A DNA stretch of 64,000 bases from Bacillus cereus (GTDB lineage Bacteria > Bacillota > Bacilli > Bacillales > Bacillaceae_G): the NCBI RefSeq assembly GCF_002584535.1, contig NZ_NUOT01000013.1, positions 62,001 through 126,000 of the forward strand. The letters run 5' to 3'. A program made the translations under genes and the position numbers. Of the stretch, positions 10,801 through 19,100 are shown piece after piece. The notes below the pieces were generated by a model. It had not been told where the DNA came from and did not search any database. It saw only the letters and a program-made list of their open reading frames with translations. Each line of letters begins with the position of its first letter. Positions within the stretch are counted from its first letter, which is position 1.

Positions 10801-13800
10801 AAGAAAACCTTTATTTTTCAAATCCAATAAGAATTGTTGAAGATGTCGATGAGAATCTTCAATTTTAACTCCAGTCGGGCCATCCTCTCCGCATACACCG
10901 TTCCATAGTGTATTATCACAATCTACTGCGATGACTTTAAACTTTTTTTGATAGAATGATACAATTTCACGCGCTAAACACATACCAATGGATGTAAACG
11001 CTGTGTCTGTATACGGTATATGGGCAATATCGTCCGTTGTTTCATCAAACATGTCTAAAATTTCGTATTCATTTTCAATTTTAGTTAAATCTAATATTCT
11101 TACTGAAGGTAACTCCTTTAGTTGATCACAAATTGTTCCATATATATGATTAATTTCATTTATTAAATCTTCCGATAATTCATAATTAGAAATAGGTAAT
11201 AACACTACGTTTAGCTTCCCTTTAGGTTTAGCTGACTTAATAGCCTCAATATATTTTTGTCCTAAGGACTTAATGATCTCTAATTGTTCTTTCTCATCAT
11301 CCAAATCTCGAATCCAGTCCTCAGCTCTTTGACATACAAATGTGACACCATCATTTTGATTCATCGAGCTTTCTGAGTCATATAACTCTTGAAACACTTG
11401 ATTATATGGTCCAAAAGTAATATTCGGATTCACAGCAAAGTTTTTGCTCCAAAAAGAGATTGAATCTGCAACATTATCGAAAGTAAATGAACTTGATATA
11501 TACACCGGTACTTCAACCATGTTTGCTTTTCTTTTTGAGCTAAGTAGTAAACTGTTTTCTGTTGAAAGTGGCGCAACTCTAGCAAGTGCTACGTCTAATT
11601 CAGCCTCTTCTACATTCAAAAAATTATGATACAAATCTACAAATACTTGTAGTGTATGTTCAGAAAATAAAGCCGAATCATATTCCACTAAAAACTTAAA
11701 CTGTTCCTCTCTAGGAAAAACATCTACTTTTAAATCCAGTTTATTATTACCATGTTCAATACTTAATTCTTCTCCCTGAAATAACTCAGATGACATTTGT
11801 GCTGGGGGCACTTCATTATGAAAAATAAACATAGTATCAAATAGTGGATTTCGGTTAAATTCCCCACTCCATTCACTTTGTTCAACAATATGTGAAAACG
11901 GTACATTATGATTTTCATAACACATTAATAAATCGTTGGTCGTGTTTATAATTAAATCTTTAAAACTTAATTTCTCATTAAAATCTAGTTTAATTGGTAG
12001 ATAATTCATAAACAAACCAATCATATTTTCAATTTGATCGTCATCCCTTCCAGAAATAAGGCTTCCAATGAAGAATTTTTCTGAATTAGAAAGACGGTTT
12101 ATTACAGCTGAGAAAGTTGCGAACAAAATAAAATGGTCTGTTATTGCAGGTAAGTTTAAGAAATTTTTAATTCTGTTCACGGCTTTTTTATCAATGGAAA
12201 ACTCTAATGTTTTACCAATCGATTGTTTAGTAATAGATCGATTTCGCTCTATAGGTAAATCAAGTTCAAAGTACTCTTTAGAAACATATTCCTTCCAAAA
12301 TAGTTCCTGATTACGAAATGAACCCTTCTCTAACTCTTGATTAAGCCAATGAGCGTAATCTTTATATTGAACATTCGGAACCTCAATTACTCCTCCGTTA
12401 TATCTCTCAAATAAGTTTTTAAAGAACGTTACGAGTGACGTTCCATCACAAATAATATGGTGAAAATCAAAGAAAATTGCCTGTCTTTCATTTTCTAGAT
12501 TTATAAGTGCACATCGAAATAATGGACCTTTTTCCAAGTTAAATGGCTGGATGAGGTTTTTCAACATTTCATTAACTTTAGTTGCTTCACAATTATATTC
12601 TTCGATCGTTATTTGAATATTCTCTTTCACCTTTTGTACAAACTCACCATTTTCCTCAGTAAAAATTGTTCTCAAGATTTCATTAGCTTGTACTAACTCA
12701 TTCACACTTTCTTCCATTTTCACTTTATCTAATTTCTTATACAGAATTTGACTCATTGGCATATTGTATGAAGTATTTTGTTTATCTTTAGATTGCACAA
12801 CATAAATCTGCTTCTGAATCGGAGTCATACGTACCTCTTTTAGATCATAAGGAATAATTGTGTTATTCTTATTAAAATTATGCACTACATCTGCAGCCTC
12901 TAACTTTAATGCTAGTGTTCTAACGCTCGGTGATGTAAATACTTCCGAAATTTTCAATTTAATTCCATACTTAGTGTTGATTTTTGAAATCAAATTAATG
13001 CTCTTTAAAGAGTCTCCACCATACTCAAAGAAGTTAGAGTCGATTCCAATAGCATTGTTATTTAAGATATCTTGAAAAATAGTTAATAACTCTTTTTCAA
13101 GAATGGTTCCTGGTTTTTCCGAAATTGTTATTGGCTCATTCTCGCGATCTATAGTAGATAATTTTTGATAATCCACTTTCCCATTAACTGTCAATGGCAC
13201 TTCTTCAATTGCTACAAAAAATTTAGGTACCATAAATGAAGGCAAATAACTCTCTAAATGAAACTTTAAATGCGAAAGATTGTTCTGCGGAAAATCCCCC
13301 TTTACATATGCAATAATAAAGTTTTCATCGAATGCATCTTTTTCAACTGTAACAACAGATTCGATTACATCATCATGCCTGTCTAGGACGTTCTTAATTT
13401 CTCCTATTTCAACACGATTCCCTCGAATTTTAACTTGCGAATCTTTTCTTCCAATGAAAACTAAGTTGCCATCTGGCAACATAGAAACATGGTCACCAGT
13501 CTTAAAATATTTCTCTTTTTTTCCTGTCTCGTCAGTTAAATAGATGAAGCTCTTTTCTGTAAGGTCGACATTATTGTAATAGCCAAAAGTTACTCCTATA
13601 CCACCAATGTATAACTCACCAATAGATAAAGGGCCTACATCCTCTAATTTGTCATCTAGAACTCTCAATTTATAGTTCCGCCAAGCATGCCCCATTGAAA
13701 ACTCTCTATCAATTATTGAATTCTTCTCACCCTTATAGGTTGAAGTCGTTGTAGTAATAGAAACCTCTGATGGTCCATACGTATTAATTAATTCTGGACT

Positions 13801-16131
13801 TTCCCCACTTGTTAATTTGTTCCATAACCCTAAAACTTTTGGTGAGATTCTTTGACCAGACAAAGTAATAATTCGAATACAATTTGGCAAATCTATGTTT
13901 TCGCTTGTTAAAAAAATAACCCATTTCTCCCAATAGGCAGCTGGTATTCCAATTACTGATATTTTATGATCCTCAATAAATGAATTGAAATCGACAAATG
14001 ATTCCATTGCCTCTTCATTTCTAACTATAACCGTACCGCCAATCGTTAAAACTGGCATAATTTCCTCTAGGGTAGCATCAAACCCTAAAGCAGAAAAATG
14101 AATGGATGTATCGCTAGAAGTTAAATTAAACTCTTCAACAGTATCATAATTATGATTTAATAAACCTAAATGCGTCCCGTGAATACCTTTTGGAGCCCCT
14201 GTTGTACCTGACGTAAAAATAATATAAGCACCCATGTTTTCTTCTAATTGATAGTTTGATACAAGATATTGATTATATTTATAATCCAGGAAATTTACCG
14301 TATCTAAGTTTAAAACCTGCTTTTCATCAAATGTATTTAAACAGAGGTTTTCATAACAATCTGAAGTTAAGATTGTCTTCGCGCCACTAATTTCCAACAT
14401 CATTCTTACACGTTCAATTGGGTACTTTGGATCAATTAATACGAACTTCCCTCTCGCTTTTAATATTCCATATATAGAAGCGATAAAATTCACTCCGCGA
14501 TCCATGTAAACGGCGCAAACTTCTTCCTTCTGAAACTTCCTCTCTAACAAGAGAGCTGAAATACCACTAGCTTTTTCGTTAAGCTCCTCATAAGTAATCC
14601 ACTGATTATTATGAACAACAGCTGTAGCTAAAGGTGTTTTTTCTGCTTGCCTCTCAAATAAACGCTGTACAGGAATTAACGGACGCTCACTATGTGGATG
14701 AATATGAATTTTATTTACTACTTCTTCAAGCTGTGACGTATTAAAAATCTTTACTTCACCAATAGATGTATCTAAAGATTCCATCATTTCCATCAAAACT
14801 TTTTCAAATGTATTAAGAATATAATGAGCACTCTCTTCTTCAAGGAAATCCTGTCTATAATGAAAATCAATATAGTATTCTGTAGATTTCTCTGAAATTG
14901 ATAATGTAAAATCAACTTGTGATTCTTCTGCTTTATTTTTTAAAGGTGTAATATCAAACTCAAGATTTTTGGTTTTTACTTCTGGAAAATTGTTAAATGA
15001 AAACAATCCATTAAACAGTTCATAGTTCCTATCATTAAAAAATGCTTTCCTATTTGCGATGATTTCATTTAATCCTGCATTCTGATGTCTAAAGACTGTT
15101 AAACATGTATCTTTTACAGAATGAAGTAAATCCTTAACCTCAATATCTTTGTTTCCTTCTATCACAATAGGGAGTGTATTTGTAAAATATCCTACCTCTC
15201 TTTCTAATTCCGGAAATAATCTCCCCGCAGTAGGTGTTCCTACACATATTTTTTCTGAACCCGTAAATTTATGGTACATAATATAAAAAGCAGCTAAGAA
15301 ATATTGATAAGGCGTAATAGCATGTTCTTTGCAAAAATTATTAATTTTCACATTTGCCTCTGGAGATAACTTCAATGAATTTAACCTTGATTTAAACGAT
15401 AATGTCCCCGTATTGTGTAATAGACCCGGAAACCTAATTGGATTAATAGGTTCTACCAATTTACTCTCCCAGTATTCCATATCTTTGTTCAGTGCTTCTT
15501 TATAACTCCCATTCTGCTTATAAAACAAATAGTCAACAAAATTTCGATTTGGTTTAGCCCCAGTGTTTAAACCGTAATAATATTTCATGATTTCTTCTAA
15601 AAAGATATTAATAGACCAACCATCGGAGATAATGTGATGAAAAGATATTCCCATCGTAAAGCCTTTACTACCATCGTTTACTAGAATCACTCTAGCTAAA
15701 GGCCCAGCCTCTAAATCAAATGGTTCTTCACATAGATTTTTACAAAGAACTAGACTATTTATATTTGTTGAAGGCTTAATAACACTAAAGGTAACTTTCC
15801 CTTCGGTAGAAAGCCTGATTTCTGGATTATCATTATTTTTTACAAAGTTCATTTTAAAAGCTTCAAAGGAAGAAGCTGTAGCACTTACAGCCTCTTCTAA
15901 TTTTTCAAGATTTATATCCCCAGAAATTTTGAAGAAATCCATTAAATGAAAAACTGTGCTCTGAGGATCATCCTCCCAAAATATCCACATTCTTTTTTGC
16001 TCGCTAGACAATGGGATATGCTCAAAATTTGAAGGTCTTTCCGGTAATGAATTTATACTTACACGCTTGTTTCCTCCTTTGAGAGCATTTAAAAGCTTAA
16101 GTTTGTTATTTGAAAGGCTACTGTTAGTCAT
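4888..16131 (-). CDS. NRPS-3: C-A-T / C-FkbH-VOC-T / C-A-T-TE, terminal synthetase
   Basis: About 3747 residues. Motifs in order (residues approximate): C1 HHIISDG (170), A1 FTSGTTGAPKG (650), T1 GGDSL (1043); C2 HHIICDG (1233), FkbH-type HAD domain with DCDNTLWNG (1743), VOC/glyoxalase-fold domain from NHIGISV (2097) to about 2225, an unassigned stretch, T2 GGHSL (2431); C3 HHIVMDG (2613), A3 FTSGSTGKPKG (3080), T3 GANSL (3468), TE with GYSAGG (3587) and a late GSHSD histidine. The middle module has no A domain; FkbH domains load glyceryl units from 1,3-bisphosphoglycerate. Pocket residues read by eye are DAEGTSTIT for A1 (unassigned) and DIFELTADD for A3 (diamino-acid-like). The start at ATG 16131 is preferred over ATG 16149 because GGGTAGGTG lies correctly spaced before it. 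The gene follows NRPS-2 by 10 bases. Confidence 0.9.
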   Translation of the reverse strand: MTNSSLSNNKLKLLNALKGGNKRVSINSLPERPSNFEHIPLSSEQKRMWIFWEDDPQSTVFHLMDFFKISGDINLEKLEEAVSATASSFEAFKMNFVKNNDNPEIRLSTEGKVTFSVIKPSTNINSLVLCKNLCEEPFDLEAGPLARVILVNDGSKGFTMGISFHHIISDGWSINIFLEEIMKYYYGLNTGAKPNRNFVDYLFYKQNGSYKEALNKDMEYWESKLVEPINPIRFPGLLHNTGTLSFKSRLNSLKLSPEANVKINNFCKEHAITPYQYFLAAFYIMYHKFTGSEKICVGTPTAGRLFPELEREVGYFTNTLPIVIEGNKDIEVKDLLHSVKDTCLTVFRHQNAGLNEIIANRKAFFNDRNYELFNGLFSFNNFPEVKTKNLEFDITPLKNKAEESQVDFTLSISEKSTEYYIDFHYRQDFLEEESAHYILNTFEKVLMEMMESLDTSIGEVKIFNTSQLEEVVNKIHIHPHSERPLIPVQRLFERQAEKTPLATAVVHNNQWITYEELNEKASGISALLLERKFQKEEVCAVYMDRGVNFIASIYGILKARGKFVLIDPKYPIERVRMMLEISGAKTILTSDCYENLCLNTFDEKQVLNLDTVNFLDYKYNQYLVSNYQLEENMGAYIIFTSGTTGAPKGIHGTHLGLLNHNYDTVEEFNLTSSDTSIHFSALGFDATLEEIMPVLTIGGTVIVRNEEAMESFVDFNSFIEDHKISVIGIPAAYWEKWVIFLTSENIDLPNCIRIITLSGQRISPKVLGLWNKLTSGESPELINTYGPSEVSITTTTSTYKGEKNSIIDREFSMGHAWRNYKLRVLDDKLEDVGPLSIGELYIGGIGVTFGYYNNVDLTEKSFIYLTDETGKKEKYFKTGDHVSMLPDGNLVFIGRKDSQVKIRGNRVEIGEIKNVLDRHDDVIESVVTVEKDAFDENFIIAYVKGDFPQNNLSHLKFHLESYLPSFMVPKFFVAIEEVPLTVNGKVDYQKLSTIDRENEPITISEKPGTILEKELLTIFQDILNNNAIGIDSNFFEYGGDSLKSINLISKINTKYGIKLKISEVFTSPSVRTLALKLEAADVVHNFNKNNTIIPYDLKEVRMTPIQKQIYVVQSKDKQNTSYNMPMSQILYKKLDKVKMEESVNELVQANEILRTIFTEENGEFVQKVKENIQITIEEYNCEATKVNEMLKNLIQPFNLEKGPLFRCALINLENERQAIFFDFHHIICDGTSLVTFFKNLFERYNGGVIEVPNVQYKDYAHWLNQELEKGSFRNQELFWKEYVSKEYFELDLPIERNRSITKQSIGKTLEFSIDKKAVNRIKNFLNLPAITDHFILFATFSAVINRLSNSEKFFIGSLISGRDDDQIENMIGLFMNYLPIKLDFNEKLSFKDLIINTTNDLLMCYENHNVPFSHIVEQSEWSGEFNRNPLFDTMFIFHNEVPPAQMSSELFQGEELSIEHGNNKLDLKVDVFPREEQFKFLVEYDSALFSEHTLQVFVDLYHNFLNVEEAELDVALARVAPLSTENSLLLSSKRKANMVEVPVYISSSFTFDNVADSISFWSKNFAVNPNITFGPYNQVFQELYDSESSMNQNDGVTFVCQRAEDWIRDLDDEKEQLEIIKSLGQKYIEAIKSAKPKGKLNVVLLPISNYELSEDLINEINHIYGTICDQLKELPSVRILDLTKIENEYEILDMFDETTDDIAHIPYTDTAFTSIGMCLAREIVSFYQKKFKVIAVDCDNTLWNGVCGEDGPTGVKIEDSHRHLQQFLLDLKNKGFLLVLCTKNNEKDVLDTFKQNREMVLKQEDFVAWRINWSRKSDNLLSMAKELNLGIDSFIFLDDSHMECLEVMNNLPSVHTIQVPEPHSLIVPLLKNSWAFDIQLSVSNEGNRSELYRAEKERKKVYESKESTEDFLKLLNLEMSFHKMKPEELARVSQLTYRTNQFNLTTMRRSEAEILKLNHENIRVIKLRDKFGDYGLVGVVFFEVKEDELFIDTFLLSCRALGRNVEFAAMECLKKLAKELKLKRVSGKFIPTEKNKPIQSFLNQLTDLQQDGSFLLDAEENLSSNFINVFYEQDFPEEVKNENKTNQFMYNHIGISVWNIESKIMEFESIGYKCIKKVYDPIQKAELALLEHKSAPTLELISSTGPDSRVNSFLESRGESPYHICFEINNLNEIPTILKENNLTQIEEVTKPEPAILFDNARVQFYSVPGFGLIEFLEVGSVQQNVSKEKAMLLLSTADPNVLSQFLLALGGKEQRNATGAFKSLIIKKYSFEIISKKNVKGNNFGNIHVISPSFHLGNFETNTVSKEMIGLHASSSQYKFYNNWDYLGYEFEKDVDLLRLSDWEINIPKFESLLHRKYYLPLIYSNNRLQHEFFSQSILNKKSRSNTQLRKPENSIQEKLLEIWKEELLVNEMSIDDSFFDLGGHSLKAVSLLKGINDKMNSSLLLSDIFRLKTIEMISKEIESKELEVISSEPIQENIWYQTSTSQKRMYLLHSMEPESLAYNLPVIIKFEGDFNREKFEKSLSFIANNNSVFRTIFKSDNHSVQQKVIEHVSVPIQILEKRKDINSSFKEFIKPFNLEEGPLIRVGHLKDSDVNYVIFDFHHIVMDGLSIVSFLEDLYQHYYSGDYEKQKYEYIHYALLENQYLTEGKFEDAKSFWNSKFQNGVVKLDLPYDYKRPQESSYKGSSIKDNFLYKREDVSELCRKLEITPYTFFLTGFYILLNKYSNSKEVIVGSPFSNRLRAEFSDLYGVFINTLPLNYSLDARKNVKDTLKEVFSEIEKVLEHQHFPYELILEELNVDRALNRNPLFDILFSFNDFDNQGLDDKVKGYSIMDNGDNTTLMDLELVVMPNDEFYQLKFIYSTDLFKENTITRMIDHYKTILNFMMNNCQESLSNLSITSAIEERQLEQFTDHHLQLPEYTVPEIVMQQAEKNPLKPAIVFEDETWSYEKLYHMSNRIAISLREANMPKESIVAIMMDRSPWMVASILGAWSAGLAYLPIELDIPSDRMNDILKQANCRTILTVSNDDTPLEVKDINANVIKVDEIPVKDLEKERFNMDIDSRQLAYVIFTSGSTGKPKGAMVEHLGMLNHIMAKIELLSCNEDSVVVQNASHCFDISVFQFFMALCTGGTTRIIKKSEQQNLKYFINVLNNEKVTHLEVVPSYLNILADYLNEFDLKLNDLRFLLVTGEPVKTATLTKWFEHHTIPVVNAYGPTEASDDIAHHIMYEAPKEDPVPIGKPIVNSSLYILDEELQKRPVGLKGEIYVAGICVGKGYINDQAKTEVSFIQNPYSKSSHDRVLYKTGDIGRWREDGTIEFFGRKDYQIKIRGYRIELGEIEHTLSEHPLVSDAVVKVQSINNEQLLVGYVQSKHADTLELKRDIQRFLNEKLPYYMVPDFLEVLQKLPLNSNGKVDRHSLQEVTINSSKEELVTENEKKVAQLVRKILKLENMMIYRSDNVFSLGANSLTIISLIANLERETGRLLTFREIVLEPTIMGIAKSLKTDNSDVVPVTTFNITDEYNLFSFPPIAGWGLIYNDIPKYMKSGNLHLFDFIEDQDRIEKYAEYIYNMSNQKEWILMGYSAGGNLALEVAAYLERVYSSNGKVIMFDSRTQIQHQTSEDEIIKEVNEDINNGLNQVSELANWINDNPNMIDVAYNKRLAFANYFYNEQNMRSIYSEVYWVSQDSYDESAEKEKVIAQWKDILGKDTLNINQGFGSHSDMFFEPYMKDNINLLLNIIKSSKKSLLV

Positions 16132-16141
16132 TATTTCGCAC

Positions 16142-19100
16142 CTACCCATTAATTTTCTCTAAGTAAAGTATTGCTTCTTCTTCGGAAAGAGATTCTATAA
16201 ATGTAATTAAGTCGCTTTCTATTAATCTAGACATTTGTTTTAATCTTCTGTTAACAAATAAGTTTTCTATAGACACTTTCAATCCAAATTGTTCTTCTAT
16301 TCGACTGACTAATTGAACTGCTTTTAGAGAATTGCCACCTAATTCAAAGAAATCACTATTTAATTTAGGTTTTCTTCCTAATAGTTCTTCCCAAATATCT
16401 ACTAAAACGAAATCAATTTCATTTAGATCTTCTTCCACTTCCAATTCCAATTCATTTCTTGTTTGTGTGACCAAATTCATTAATTTTTTTTGATCAATTT
16501 TTTTATTTGAAGTTAGAGGTATCTCATCAATCATTATTATTTGATTCGGTAACATATATAACGGACAGCTTTTAGCTAATCTTGTTTGGATATTAGATTT
16601 AACCATGCTTTCATCTTCGGAGCTGACAACAAAAGCATATATACTTTTGTCATCTTCGCAATCTGCGATACATACGCACCGAGCTACAAACTCTGATTCA
16701 GCGATTAAACTCTCTATCTCTCCAAGCTCTACTCTATTTCCCCTAATCTTAACTTGACGATCTGATCTGCCAATATAAATAATTTCATTTTCTTCATTCA
16801 TCCAGCCCATATCTCCTGTCCTAAAGAGAGGGATACTGTGTGTATCATCAAATGTAAATACTTGATAGTTATCGACTGAATCATAATTTAAATATCCGTC
16901 TGTAATGTAATTACTTATAATGCATATTTCACCTATTTCTCCCGAGCTGCATATTCTCATCGACTTATCATTTACAATAATCGGAAGTACTCCTGGAATA
17001 GCCTTTCCTAAACCTCTAAAGTTTAGCGTATTATGAGCTAATTCTTTTAGCATTATTCCTTGCGGCGTTTCTGTACATCCGTAAAAACTGAAAATTCTAG
17101 TTGTTGAATTATTCTGTTTTATTTTCTCGTACACACTTCTATTTAAACTTTCTCCACCGGTAAAGATAAAATCTAAGTCTCTATAGGTTTGTTTGTCGGA
17201 AAAGATTAGTTTGCAATAGCTTGGTGTTGTATGGACAACATTGATTTTCTCTTTCATTAACCACTGAATAATGTTATCTGCATCTAAAAGATTCATTCCA
17301 TCCGGCACACACAATACTCCACCACTACATAACGGAGTAAACATATCTCTATAAATAGGGTCATGTGAGAGCCCTGATAGCATAGAAAATGAAGTACCTA
17401 AACCAAAATCAAATTCCTCTATATACCAATTAACAAAGTGAGTTAACGCTCCATGATTCCCTTGAATTGCTTTAGGATCTCCTGTTGTACCCGAAGTAAA
17501 GTTAATATAACAAGCCGTGTCAAAGCAAATTTCATAATCTAAACTTTCTTTGTCTCTGCTGTAGCTATTATTAATAATTTCATCAATATGCTGTATATTA
17601 ACCTCGCTACTTTCAATTTGATGGTCACAACAATTAATTAAGAGTTTTGGGTTAGCTATACTTATTTTCTTTGTTAATAGTTCTTGTGGATGTTCACTAT
17701 CCAAGATGATGAAAGGATTCCTAGATTCCATAGCAGCAAGGCAAATAATCGGTAAATATTTATTTCTATTCGAATAAATTGCAACTCTTTCATTCGGTTT
17801 CAACTTCATCTTTAAATAGGATGTAATCTTTTCTTTCAAGTCATAGCAATATTGATACGAATAAGATTGTCCATGACTCTTAATAGCAATTTGATTAGGG
17901 TATTCACGAGCTACTCTATTAAATTTTTCAAATAGCGGTACTTCAAACTTTTTATCTAGCATATCTGTATAATTTAAAACTTGTTCTTGAGAAGATAGAC
18001 TTGCATTTAAAGTATTCTCAATATTATTTACTAGCAGATTAAAGTACTGTTGAGATATTAGTTTCGCCCTGTTTTCTGTGAATTTATTTCCATCAAATAC
18101 CGAAAAGATTGTAAGCTGATTTTTCTTTTCTTGAACATAAAAAGTGACATCGAATTTCGAATCAATTTCAGGCACAAATTCTGACTCCTCAATGGCCAAG
18201 TTTCCTTTTGAAAGCACTTCGCTCTTCTTTAAATCTGGGAATGCAAGCATATTAAAGAAAAGGCTGAATAATGGTGATTCCCCAAAAGTTCTATCCGGTA
18301 AAATTCTTTCTACTATTTTCTCAAACGGAATCGAGCTATTTTCAATCGCTTCCGTAACACTTTCTTCAACCATGGTTAAAATGGATTGGAACGATACCTC
18401 TTCATTTACCGATATTTTTATAGGCAATGTATTTATGAAACATCCAATCATATCCTCAAATTCAGACCGCTCTCTTCCTGCAATAGGAATACCTATGGTT
18501 AAATCTTCGTTCTTTGTTAATAAGCGTACCAAATGGAAGAAGTTAGCTAACAAAATATTGAATAAACTAACTCTTTTCTCCTGGGACAATTTATATAAAT
18601 CCGTCATGATTCTTGGATTTATGTCCTGTTTCAACAAAATAGAAGATGTATTAACTTCTCTGTTATGATCAAAGCTACTCTCTAATAACGTACTCTCAGG
18701 ATTATCCCCTAATTTTTGCTCCCAATAATCTAGTTGCGGCTGAAATTTCCCACTCTCATACATATCCTTTTGCCATTTCGCGTAGTCATAATACTGTAAA
18801 CTGCTATTTATCTTATATTCATCTAATGTTAATTTTTGTTCTTTTTCTAGAAGATTACACATCACTTCTTTTATGATTAGGTTAATTGACCACCCATCAG
18901 CTATTAAATGACTGAATAAAGCAATGAGTACAAAATCATCTTTCTCTCTTTTAATTAATGTAAATTTCATTAAAGGACCATTTTCCAAATCAAATACATA
19001 CTTAGTTTTCAAGCTAATTAAATTAGATATCTCTACAGGATCGTTTTGTTCTACGTAATCTAACTCCACATGCATTTCATCTGCTATATGAATTTTCGGG

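Noticed and set aside
18144-18668. 174-codon plus-strand frame inside NRPS-2
   Set aside because: Antisense shadow of a C domain with intact motifs, without a start signal.
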